Assembly: GCA_019120525.1 (NCBI GenBank)
Contig: DWUW01000334.1
Coordinates: 1 to 5,053 of the forward strand
From: Candidatus Eisenbergiella stercorigallinarum
Lineage (GTDB): Bacteria; Bacillota; Clostridia; Lachnospirales; Lachnospiraceae
Direction of reading: 5' to 3'
DNA: 5,053 nucleotides
Within the stretch, counting starts at the first letter, position 1. Every line of letters starts with the position of its first letter. The position numbers and the translations under genes were made by a program. This document shows positions 1-4,670 of the stretch, piece by piece. The notes under the pieces were generated by a model. It searched no databases. It saw only the letters and a list, made by a program, of their open reading frames with translations, and was not told the origin of the DNA.

Positions 1-22
1 GCTCAAAGTAGAAGAAGCGTAA
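1..22 (+). CDS. rpmD: 50S ribosomal protein L30, C-terminal end (partial)
   Basis: Only the last codons are inside the window. Reading from base 2 gives L-K-V-E-E-A followed by TAA at 20-22. This resembles the usual end of bacterial L30, whose C-terminus often has a V-K-V-E-type tail, and L30 is the standard gene just before rplO in the spc operon. The assignment therefore rests on position plus six residues. The rplO ribosome binding site begins three bases after this stop, so the two genes are probably translationally coupled. Confidence 0.72.
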
Positions 23-25
23 GGC

Positions 26-31
26 AGGAGG
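26..31 (+). promoter_or_regulatory. Ribosome binding site that fixes the rplO start
   Basis: A perfect AGGAGG lies 8 bases before the ATG at 40. An in-frame GTG at 31 overlaps this Shine-Dalgarno sequence and so cannot be the start it serves. The ATG at 40 is therefore chosen, and it also gives the normal L15 length. Confidence 0.9.
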
Positions 32-39
32 TGTCAGGA

Positions 40-480
40 ATGGAATTATCAAATTTACAGCCTGCAGCCGGTTCCAAGCACAGCGATAACTTCAGAAGAG
101 GCCGTGGACATGGTTCAGGAAACGGAAAGACCGCCGGTAAGGGACACAAGGGCCAGAAGGCCCGTTCCGGAGCTCCCAGACCCGGTTTTGAAGGCGGCCA
201 GATGCCGCTGTACAGACGTATTCCCAAGAGAGGCTTCACCAACAGGAATACAAAAGAGATCGTAGGCATCAACATCAGCGCCCTTGAGGTGTTCGAAAAC
301 GGAACGACCGTTACCGTTGAGACCCTGCTTGAGAAGGGCATCGTAAAAAATGCAAAAGATGGGGTTAAGATCCTCGGAAATGGAGAACTGACCAAGAAGC
401 TTGACGTGAAGGCGAACGCCTTCAGCGCATCCGCGAAGGAAAAGATCGAGGCGCTTGGTGGAACTGCAGAGGTGATGTAA
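40..480 (+). CDS. rplO: 50S ribosomal protein L15
   Basis: This is a structural protein of the large ribosomal subunit that binds 23S rRNA and is a late-stage assembly protein. The product is 146 aa, the usual length for bacterial L15. The N-terminus (L-x-x-L-Q-P-A-x-G-S) is followed by the flexible glycine- and lysine-rich rRNA-binding arm at about residues 19-54, ending in R-P-G-F-E-G-G-Q-M-P-L. The K-R-G-F-T-N segment is at 63-68. The C-terminal globular domain carries the L15 signature at about 110-141, starting K-I-L-G-N-G. The gene sits between rpmD and secY, as in the spc operon of most bacteria. Its TAA stop (478-480) overlaps the secY ATG by one base, which implies coupled translation. 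Nothing is truncated or odd. Confidence 0.97.
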   Translation: MELSNLQPAAGSKHSDNFRRGRGHGSGNGKTAGKGHKGQKARSGAPRPGFEGGQMPLYRRIPKRGFTNRNTKEIVGINISALEVFENGTTVTVETLLEKGIVKNAKDGVKILGNGELTKKLDVKANAFSASAKEKIEALGGTAEVM

Positions 481-1793
481 TGCTTACAACACTTAAAAAT
501 GCCTTTAAAATGCGGGAACTGCGCAAGAAGATCCTTTTTACGCTGGCCATGCTGGTTGTGATCCGTCTCGGATCACAGCTGCCTGTGCCGGGCGTGGACC
601 GGAGCTATTTTGCGAACTGGTTCGCCGCTCAGACAGGGGACGCTTTCAATTTCTTTGATGCCTTCACCGGCGGATCTTTTGAGAACATGTCCCTGTTTGC
701 GCTGAATATCACCCCTTATATCACGTCCTCCATCATCATTCAGCTTCTGACCATCGCGATCCCGAAGCTGGAGGAAATGCAGAAGGACGGTGAAGAGGGA
801 AGAAAGAAGCTGACTGCGATCACCAGATACGTCACGGTCGGCCTTGCTCTGATTCAGTCCGCGGCCATGGCGATCGGCTTCGGCGGCAGCGGGCTTCTGG
901 AAGAGTATAACGCTCTGAACGTGATTACGGTGATTGCCGCTCTCACGGCCGGCAGCGCCTTCCTGATGTGGATCGGTGAAAGGATCACGGAAAACGGCGT
1001 AGGAAACGGCATTTCTATCGTTCTGGTCATAAACATCATTTCCAGGCTGCCTCAGGATTTTACCAGCCTGTTCCATCAGTTTGTGGCAGGCAAGCCGATC
1101 GCGACGGCGGTTCTTGCCGTGGTGATCATTCTCGCAGTTGTCGTCGCGATGGTCATCCTGGTCATCGTCCTGAATGATGCTACCAGAAAGATTCCCGTTC
1201 AGTACGCCAAGAAGGTGCAGGGCCGTAAGATGGTGGGAGGACAGTCCAGCAATATTCCCCTTAAGGTGAATACGGCCGGCGTGATCCCTGTGATCTTCGC
1301 GTCTTCCATCATGCAGTTCCCGGTCATCATCTGTTCTCTGCTGGGATACAGCGGAACCGGCGTATGGAGACATATCCTGAACGGCTTAAGCTCCAATAAC
1401 TGGTGCAATCCCACTCATCCGGTCTATTCCATCGGCCTGGTGATCTACATTGCGCTGGTGATCTTTTTCGCCTACTTCTATACCTCGATCACCTTCAATC
1501 CGATCGAGGTCGCCAATAATATGAAGAAGCAGGGCGGCTTCATTCCGGGAATCCGTCCCGGCAAGCCCACCAGCGATTACCTGAATAAGATCCTGAATTA
1601 TGTGATCTTTATCGGCGCCTGCGGACTTACGGTCGTATGCGTGATTCCTTTCTTCTTTAACGGAATCTTCGGCGCGAGCGTTTCCTTCGGCGGAACAAGC
1701 CTGATCATTATCGTCAGCGTAATCCTGGAGACCATCAAGCAGATTGAGTCTCTGATGCTGGTGCGCAATTACAAGGGCTTCCTGAACGACTGA
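480..1793 (+). CDS. secY: Preprotein translocase channel subunit SecY
   Basis: SecY forms the protein-conducting channel in the cytoplasmic membrane. With SecE and SecG it accepts preproteins from SecA or from the ribosome/SRP. The 437-aa product has the family's usual length and ten predicted membrane segments, at roughly 18-36, 73-95, 115-134, 146-166, 174-190, 206-231, 265-288, 313-337, 370-390 and 400-417. The plug and second-helix signature includes N-I-T-P-Y-I-T-S-S-I-I-I-Q-L-L at 76-90. The fourth cytoplasmic loop (232-262) is rich in R and K. The fifth loop carries the conserved G-F-I-P-G-I-R-P-G, with R359 matching the arginine known to be critical for SecA-driven translocation. The ATG shares its A with the rplO stop. 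GAGGTGA at 469-475 is only 4 bases upstream, so reinitiation by coupled ribosomes is likely. Confidence 0.98.
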   Translation: MLTTLKNAFKMRELRKKILFTLAMLVVIRLGSQLPVPGVDRSYFANWFAAQTGDAFNFFDAFTGGSFENMSLFALNITPYITSSIIIQLLTIAIPKLEEMQKDGEEGRKKLTAITRYVTVGLALIQSAAMAIGFGGSGLLEEYNALNVITVIAALTAGSAFLMWIGERITENGVGNGISIVLVINIISRLPQDFTSLFHQFVAGKPIATAVLAVVIILAVVVAMVILVIVLNDATRKIPVQYAKKVQGRKMVGGQSSNIPLKVNTAGVIPVIFASSIMQFPVIICSLLGYSGTGVWRHILNGLSSNNWCNPTHPVYSIGLVIYIALVIFFAYFYTSITFNPIEVANNMKKQGGFIPGIRPGKPTSDYLNKILNYVIFIGACGLTVVCVIPFFFNGIFGASVSFGGTSLIIIVSVILETIKQIESLMLVRNYKGFLND

Positions 1794-1821
1794 GGAGGCT
1801 GACATAAAGGCAGCATGAAAA

Positions 1822-1849
1822 TTGGGACAGAACGGCAGTTTTGTCCCAA
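1822..1849 (+). repeat. 12-bp palindrome (REP-like hairpin) between secY and adk
   Basis: TTGGGACAGAAC (1822-1833) pairs with GTTTTGTCCCAA (1838-1849) over a GGCA tetraloop. All 12 positions pair, with one G-U. Outside it, GCAT (1813-1816) and ATGC (1851-1854) can add four more pairs across an asymmetric internal loop. No T-run follows, so it does not look like an intrinsic terminator. A GGGACA/TGTCCC palindrome isolated in an operon gap resembles dispersed REP-type elements, but its copy number in the genome cannot be seen here. It could equally be an mRNA processing or stability hairpin. Confidence 0.6.
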
Positions 1850-1868
1850 AATGCGATTTAAAGAAGGT

Positions 1869-1882
1869 GCCGCTTGTGCGGC
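1869..1882 (+). other. Small GC hairpin directly before the adk ribosome binding site
   Basis: GCCGC (1869-1873) pairs with GCGGC (1878-1882) over a TTGT loop, and a flanking T-G pair is possible. It ends four bases before the AAGGAGG at 1887-1893, leaving that site single-stranded. It could hold the site open or limit ribosome approach from secY. The function is inference only. Confidence 0.45.
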
Positions 1883-1886
1883 GGAA

Positions 1887-1893
1887 AAGGAGG
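1887..1893 (+). promoter_or_regulatory. Ribosome binding site that fixes the adk start
   Basis: AAGGAGG sits 5 bases before the ATG at 1899. An earlier in-frame ATG at 1815 would add 28 residues before the P-loop strand. That ATG has no good Shine-Dalgarno at proper distance: the AGGAGG at 1793-1798 is 16 bases away. Its extension would also be encoded across the palindrome. The start at 1899 is therefore preferred. Confidence 0.92.
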
Positions 1894-1898
1894 GTAAT

Positions 1899-2540
1899 AT
1901 GAAGATAATCATGCTTGGCGCGCCTGGGGCGGGCAAGGGAACACAGGCCAAAATGATCGCGGAGAAGTACGGGCTTCCCCATATCTCCACGGGGGATATC
2001 TTCCGCGCGAACATCAAGAACGGCACAGCGCTTGGAAAAGAAGCGAAGGAATACATGGATAAGGGGCTGCTGGTGCCGGATGAGCTGACCGTGAGGCTGC
2101 TTCTGGACCGGGTAGCGAAGGACGACTGCAAAAACGGATATGTCCTGGACGGATTCCCGAGGACCATTCCCCAGGCAGAGGTGCTGGATGAGGAGCTCGC
2201 GAAGCTTGGAGAAAAGGTGGATTATGCCATCAATGTGGATGTACCGGATGAAAACATCGTAAACAGGATGTCCGGACGCCGCGCCTGCTTAAGCTGTGGG
2301 GCGACCTATCATATCGTGAGCATCCCGCCTAAAAAAGAGGGGATCTGCGACGTATGCGGAAGCGAGCTGGTGCTGCGCGACGATGACAAGCCGGAAACCG
2401 TTCAGAAGAGGCTTACGGTCTACCATGAGCAGACCCAGCCGCTGATCGATTTTTATGAGAAGAAGGGCGCGCTGAGAAGCGTGGACGGAACGCTTCCCAT
2501 GGAAGAAGTATTCGCCGCCATCACAGAGATTCTCGGTTAA
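1899..2540 (+). CDS. adk: Adenylate kinase, zinc-binding LID type
   Basis: The enzyme catalyses ATP + AMP <-> 2 ADP in the cytoplasm and so sets the adenylate balance. The product is 213 aa, typical for the long bacterial form. The P-loop G-A-P-G-A-G-K-G-T is at 7-15. T31, G32 and R36 belong to the AMP-binding segment, and D-G-F-P-R is at 84-88. The LID domain carries four cysteines, C130-x2-C133-x16-C150-x2-C153, the structural zinc site usual in Gram-positive enzymes. Arginines R123, R160 and R171 match phosphate-contacting positions known in the family. adk follows secY in the spc operon of many Firmicutes. Here the gap to secY is unusually long (105 bp) and carries two hairpins, while map follows after only 13 bp. 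Confidence 0.98.
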   Translation: MKIIMLGAPGAGKGTQAKMIAEKYGLPHISTGDIFRANIKNGTALGKEAKEYMDKGLLVPDELTVRLLLDRVAKDDCKNGYVLDGFPRTIPQAEVLDEELAKLGEKVDYAINVDVPDENIVNRMSGRRACLSCGATYHIVSIPPKKEGICDVCGSELVLRDDDKPETVQKRLTVYHEQTQPLIDFYEKKGALRSVDGTLPMEEVFAAITEILG

Positions 2541-2553
2541 GGATGGAAGAGCC

Positions 2554-3306
2554 ATGGCAGTAACCATTAAATCTGCAAGAGAGATCGAATACATGCGGGA
2601 GGCCGGGCGGCTTCTCGCCGAGGTCCATGAGGAGCTCGGCGCTTTTATCCGTCCCGGCATCTCCACGCTGGATATCGACATGCTGGGCGAAAAACTGATC
2701 CGCAGCCGCGGCTGTGTGCCCAATTTCCTGAATTATAATGGATATCCGGCCTCCATCTGTGTCTCTGTCAACGATGAGGTGGTCCATGGGATCCCGAATT
2801 CCGAACGGATCCTGAAGGAGGGCGATATTGTCAGCCTGGACGCCGGCCTGATTTATAAAGGCTATCATTCCGACGCCGCAAGGACCCATGCGGTGGGCCG
2901 CGTCAGCGAGGAAGCCCGAAAGCTGATCGAAGTGACGAGGCAGAGCTTCTTTGAGGGAATCCGCGCGGCGAGGGAAGGGAACCATCTTCATGACATTTCC
3001 GCAGCCATCGACGACTATGTCACCCCCTTCGGCTACGGCATAGTCCGCGACCTGGTGGGACACGGGATCGGGACGCATCTTCACGAAGACCCGCAGATCC
3101 CGAATTTCCGCCAGAAGCGCAAAGGGGTCAGGCTGCAGGCCGGAATGACGCTGGCCGTTGAGCCGATGATCAACGCCGGGGGATGGCAGGTGAATTTCCT
3201 GGACGACGGCTGGACGGTCGTTACCAGGGACCATTCCCTTTCCGCCCACTATGAAAATACGATCCTGATCACGGAGGGCGGGCCGGAGATCCTGACGGTG
3301 CTGTAA
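2554..3306 (+). CDS. map: Methionine aminopeptidase, type I
   Basis: This metalloenzyme removes the initiator methionine from nascent proteins with small second residues, after deformylation. The 250-aa product is the short type Ia form, with no N-terminal zinc-finger extension. The five metal ligands are visible: D96 (in S-L-D-A-G), D107 (in H-S-D-A-A-R), H170 (in G-H-G-I-G), E203 (in V-E-P-M) and E234 (in Y-E-N-T-I). The catalytic-pocket histidines are H78 (V-V-H-G-I-P) and H177. Numbering runs one lower than in the E. coli enzyme. The start is served by AAGGA at 2539-2543, which overlaps the adk stop region, with a 10-base spacer. An ATG at 2543 is out of frame. map belongs to the standard secY-adk-map cluster. 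Confidence 0.98.
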   Translation: MAVTIKSAREIEYMREAGRLLAEVHEELGAFIRPGISTLDIDMLGEKLIRSRGCVPNFLNYNGYPASICVSVNDEVVHGIPNSERILKEGDIVSLDAGLIYKGYHSDAARTHAVGRVSEEARKLIEVTRQSFFEGIRAAREGNHLHDISAAIDDYVTPFGYGIVRDLVGHGIGTHLHEDPQIPNFRQKRKGVRLQAGMTLAVEPMINAGGWQVNFLDDGWTVVTRDHSLSAHYENTILITEGGPEILTVL

Positions 3307-3316
3307 GGAGATAACG

Positions 3317-3589
3317 ATGAAGGGAAGACTGGCATTTTCAAAAGCGGGACATGACAAAGGAAAGCTGTATCTTATCGTCCGGGAAGAGGGAGAACGGGTA
3401 TGGCTCGCGGACGGAAGGACGCGGGGAGTGCTCGCCCCCAAGGCAAAGAACAGGAAGCACATTCAGCCTGCGGGCCGGGAATTTACGGAAGAGGAGATAG
3501 ATCTCTTTTTTGAAAATCCGGCCTGGGCGGATAATCGGATCAGAGAAGCGGTCGACAGCTTTTACCGGAAGAAGGAGAAGGAACGGTAA
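3317..3589 (+). CDS. KOW-domain (L14e-like) RNA-binding protein
   Basis: The product is a 90-aa basic protein. Residues about 3-48 match the KOW/L14e-like fold found in small Firmicute proteins encoded between map and infA: an S-K-A-G-H-D-K-G-K turn, then a beta-rich stretch with W-L-A-D-G-R-T-R, then A-P-K-A-K-N-R-K-H-I-Q. B. subtilis has a gene of this kind (ybzG) at the same place. The C-terminal half is charged and probably helical, ending in K-K-E-K-E-R. RNA or ribosome binding is inferred from the fold and the neighbours. The exact role is not established to my knowledge. TAAGGAG at 3304-3310, overlapping the map stop, lies 6 bases before the ATG, so coupling with map is likely. Confidence 0.88.
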   Translation: MKGRLAFSKAGHDKGKLYLIVREEGERVWLADGRTRGVLAPKAKNRKHIQPAGREFTEEEIDLFFENPAWADNRIREAVDSFYRKKEKER

Positions 3590-3691
3590 AAGCGGCCGGC
3601 CATCAGGCGGTCAGCAGTGAGGACAGGCGGCTGGCAAAAGCGGCCGCTGTCAGGACGGACCAGAAAGACGTAAAAAGAAAGGAAGCAGAGT
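3588..3691 (+). repeat. GC-rich repetitive spacer before infA
   Basis: This 102-bp gap between the KOW gene and infA has no open frame of interest. AAAAGCGGCCG occurs twice, at 3588-3598 (starting in the KOW-gene stop) and at 3636-3646, 48 bp apart. Each copy is followed by a similar TCAGG...CGG...CAG string, suggesting a decayed tandem duplication. The second copy contains the perfect palindrome AGCGGCCGCT (3639-3648). GCCGGCC (3595-3601) can pair with GGCTGGC (3629-3635). There is no T-run, so transcription probably continues into infA. The infA ribosome binding site, AAAGGAAG (3678-3685), ends the spacer. Confidence 0.5.
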
Positions 3692-3910
3692 ATGTCGAAA
3701 GCAGATGTGATTGAAATTGAAGGAACGGTTGTGGAAAAACTGCCCAACACCATGTTTCAGGTGGAACTGGAGAATGGACACAGGGTACTTGCCCATATCA
3801 GCGGAAAACTGAGACAGAATTTTATCCGTATCCTTCCCGGAGACAAGGTGACGCTGGAGCTGTCCCCCTACGACCTCTCCAAGGGACGCATCATCTGGAG
3901 AGATAAATAA
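3692..3910 (+). CDS. infA: Translation initiation factor IF-1
   Basis: IF1 binds the 30S A site during initiation and works with IF2 and IF3. The 72-aa product is full length and is a single S1-type OB fold. The N-terminus reads A-D-V-I-E-I-E-G-T-V-V-E, followed by F-Q-V-E-L-E-N-G-H, then L-A-H-I-S-G-K-L-R at 32-40. The end is F-I-R-I-L-P-G-D-K-V-T then L-S-P-Y-D-L-S-K-G-R-I. Q41 stands where many IF1 proteins have M (L-R-M-x-F), which I regard as lineage variation. The purine-rich site AAAGGAAG is 7 bases before the ATG. infA between map and rpmJ is the classic Firmicute arrangement. A strong promoter follows the gene, so infA is probably the last gene needing the upstream spc transcript. 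Confidence 0.98.
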   Translation: MSKADVIEIEGTVVEKLPNTMFQVELENGHRVLAHISGKLRQNFIRILPGDKVTLELSPYDLSKGRIIWRDK

Positions 3911-3929
3911 GATATTATGGGCAAAGCTG

Positions 3930-3955
3930 AAAAAACAGGAAAAAACAGAAAATTT
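3930..3955 (+). promoter_or_regulatory. Phased A-tracts (UP-element-like) upstream of the rpmJ promoter
   Basis: AAAAAACAG occurs at 3930-3938 and again at 3940-3948, followed by AAAATTT at 3949-3955. The A-runs recur about every 10 bp, in phase with the helix, which normally bends DNA. Relative to the predicted start near 3993 they cover about -63 to -38, overlapping the place where RNA polymerase alpha C-terminal domains bind UP elements. The sequence is direct; the activating role is inference. Confidence 0.6.
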
Positions 3956-3957
3956 CC

Positions 3958-3986
3958 TTGCAACTGCCGGGTCTGCATGCTATAAT
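3958..3986 (+). promoter_or_regulatory. Sigma-A type promoter for rpmJ-rpsM
   Basis: A -35 box TTGCAA (3958-3963) and a perfect -10 box TATAAT (3981-3986) are separated by exactly 17 bp. A TG at 3978-3979 makes an extended -10 (TGcTATAAT). The predicted start is around 3992-3994, giving a leader of about 26 bases before the rpmJ ATG. It lies in the infA-rpmJ gap with no gene reading away from it on the other strand, so it should drive rpmJ and, by readthrough, rpsM and the alpha-operon genes. Confidence 0.85.
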
Positions 3987-4018
3987 GTGAAACGGTCTTT
4001 TTTGAAAGGAGGTTTGAC

Positions 4019-4132
4019 ATGAAGGTTAGATCATCAGTAAAACCGATCTGCGAAAAGTGCAAAGTCATCAAGAGAAAAGGAAGCATCAGGATCATCTGCG
4101 AGAATCCCAAGCATAAACAGCGTCAGGGGTAA
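4019..4132 (+). CDS. rpmJ: 50S ribosomal protein L36, zinc-binding form
   Basis: L36 is a tiny large-subunit protein that helps order 23S rRNA near L6 and the GTPase-associated region. The product is 37 aa, from M-K-V-R to K-Q-R-Q-G. It is full length for the zinc (C+) form, with the ligands C11, C14, C27 and H32 all present. This suggests it is the zinc-containing paralogue rather than the zinc-independent one made under zinc limitation. S5 replaces the proline found in B. subtilis L36 (M-K-V-R-P-S). The ribosome binding site AAAGGAGG (4005-4012) is near perfect and 6 bases from the ATG. The gene has its own strong promoter about 30 bp upstream. It is normally close to rpsM, but here the two are 574 bp apart. 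Confidence 0.97.
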   Translation: MKVRSSVKPICEKCKVIKRKGSIRIICENPKHKQRQG

Positions 4133-4154
4133 TCGACTTCATTCAGGCGGCATC

Positions 4155-4178
4155 AGCGCCGTTTCGGTAAACGGTGCT
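4155..4178 (+). other. 10-bp hairpin 22 bp after rpmJ
   Basis: AGCGCCGTTT (4155-4164) pairs with AAACGGTGCT (4169-4178) over a CGGT loop, with one G-U pair. No T-run follows, so it is not an intrinsic terminator as such. It could protect the 3' end of an rpmJ transcript. Confidence 0.6.
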
Positions 4179-4217
4179 TACAGATAATTGAACGTAAGAC
4201 GGCCCGGTAAGGGCGAG

Positions 4218-4257
4218 CCTGCAGATGGAGCGGCGTAAGGCCTCCGGCAGGATTTTT
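4218..4257 (+). terminator. Possible intrinsic terminator or attenuator after rpmJ
   Basis: CCTGC (4218-4222) pairs with GCAGG (4247-4251). Inside, GGA (4227-4229) pairs with TCC (4243-4245) and GGC (4232-4234) with GCC (4240-4242), around a GTAAG loop. One base later comes TTTTT (4253-4257). The stem is interrupted by an internal loop and a bulge, so efficiency is doubtful. If active, it would release a short rpmJ transcript and make expression of rpsM depend on readthrough or on another promoter. Confidence 0.35.
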
Positions 4258-4274
4258 ACGGGAGATTACTTTTT

Positions 4275-4336
4275 GATACCGAAAATCAGGATGAATGCAT
4301 CGGATGCATCCGCGGCGCCAAAAGCGCCGGAGTATC
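4275..4336 (+). other. Candidate three-way-junction RNA structure
   Basis: GATAC (4275-4279) pairs with GTATC (4332-4336), and C4280 can add a pair with G4330 across a bulged A. This closing helix encloses two hairpins. The first is GGATG (4289-4293) with CATCC (4307-4311). The second is CGGCGC (4313-4318) with GCGCCG (4324-4329) over CAAAA. Such an arrangement is typical of folded RNAs, but the 5-6-bp closing stem could arise by chance. Confidence 0.4.
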
Positions 4337-4341
4337 GGAAA

Positions 4342-4361
4342 GGCCGGATCGATATCCGGCT
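4342..4361 (+). other. 8-bp hairpin with CGAT loop
   Basis: GCCGGAT (4343-4349) pairs perfectly with ATCCGGC (4354-4360) over CGAT, and a G-T pair (4342/4361) can extend it. It directly follows the candidate three-way junction. Confidence 0.55.
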
Positions 4362-4379
4362 GGAAGGGCGGATGCGGTA

Positions 4380-4410
4380 TGCGGGCGGCAGAAAGGCCTT
4401 GCCGGCCGCG
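4380..4410 (+). other. Long GC-rich hairpin with one mismatch
   Basis: GCGGGCGGCA (4381-4390) pairs with TGCCGGCCGC (4400-4409) apart from one G-G mismatch, and T4380-G4410 can extend it. The 9-base loop begins GAAAGGCC, an 8-mer also found at 4338-4345. This is one of the most stable structures in the spacer. Confidence 0.6.
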
Positions 4411-4481
4411 GAAGGCGGAAGCTTTTCCCAGTCAATTAGTAACTGTATGAAGAATGTGAGGCGGCTGCAGTCGGTGTGAGG

Positions 4482-4493
4482 AAGCGGCCGGCC
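4482..4493 (+). repeat. Second copy of AAGCGGCCGGCC
   Basis: The 12-mer AAGCGGCCGGCC at 4482-4493 is identical to 3590-3601 in the KOW gene-infA spacer. Part of it (4484-4490) can pair with CGGCTGC (4462-4468) to form a 7-bp stem. Two exact copies in two spacers of one operon suggest a shared spacer element, though both are GC-rich and short. Confidence 0.4.
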
Positions 4494-4509
4494 GGATCAT
4501 TCAGAGTAT

Positions 4510-4565
4510 GCACAGGCAGCGATACGCCAGGAAGCGTGGTAAGGCTTCCGGGATCCAACCTGTGC
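4510..4565 (+). other. Two-tiered helix, best RNA-structure candidate in the spacer
   Basis: The outer stem GCACAGG (4510-4516) pairs perfectly with CCTGTGC (4559-4565). After an internal loop (10 bases on the left, 6 on the right) an upper stem forms: CC-A-GGAAGC (4527-4535) with GCTTCC-G-GG (4544-4552), having one A-G mismatch, under a GTGGTAAG loop. Fifteen Watson-Crick pairs in 56 bases with a purine-rich internal loop look like a functional RNA domain, possibly a protein- or ligand-binding site upstream of rpsM. Confidence 0.5.
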
Positions 4566-4590
4566 TCGTTGTGCGTGTAAACGGCATAAG

Positions 4591-4608
4591 GGACCGGCAA
4601 AGCCGTCC
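4591..4608 (+). other. Hairpin with bulged C upstream of rpsM
   Basis: GGAC then GGC (4591-4594, 4596-4598) pair with GCC then GTCC (4602-4604, 4605-4608) around an AAA loop, leaving C4595 bulged. No T-run follows. Confidence 0.5.
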
Positions 4609-4642
4609 GAAAAGGCGCGGCCGTGCTGCGAATAGCCGTTTC

Positions 4643-4670
4643 CCGGGCGTTTTTAAAGACCGGACGCCGG
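4643..4670 (+). other. Last hairpin before the rpsM ribosome binding site
   Basis: CC-G-GGCGT (4643-4650) pairs with ACGCC-GG (4664-4670), with G4645 bulged. The loop is A/T-rich and contains TTTTAAAG. It ends about 20 bases before the GGAGG at 4692-4696, leaving an open A/G-rich segment for ribosome loading. Confidence 0.4.

Noticed and set aside
31..39. GTG at 31 as the rplO start
   Set aside because: It overlaps the Shine-Dalgarno sequence itself, and the ATG at 40 gives the normal 146-residue L15.
573..1373. Long minus-strand open frame opposite secY (and similar ones opposite map and adk)
   Set aside because: They lie wholly opposite well-supported genes, give histidine/aspartate-rich products typical of antisense reading of GC-rich codons, and have no family resemblance.
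1815..1898. 28-residue N-terminal extension of adenylate kinase from the ATG at 1815
   Set aside because: The family starts directly at the P-loop strand, the ATG at 1899 has AAGGAGG at 5 bases, and the extension would be encoded by a palindrome.
3917..3985. 22-codon frame ending in C-N-C-R-V-C-M-L between infA and rpmJ
   Set aside because: The three cysteines caught the eye, but there is no proper ribosome binding site, and the frame lies across the A-tracts and promoter, whose sequence explains its lysine-rich start.
4423..4451. Possible promoter TTTTCC, 17 bp, TATGAA for rpsM
   Set aside because: The -35 box is a poor match and the -10 box is only partial. It is much weaker than the promoter at 3958-3986.
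4225..4479. 84-codon open frame in the rpmJ-rpsM spacer
   Set aside because: There is no Shine-Dalgarno before its ATG. The product is low-complexity and basic with no recognisable domain, and the frame runs through several stable hairpins. GC-rich DNA gives such frames by chance.
4641..4657. CCCGGGCG followed by TTTTT as an intrinsic terminator before rpsM
   Set aside because: No upstream arm pairs with the bases directly before the T-run. The T-run instead lies in the loop of the 4643-4670 hairpin.
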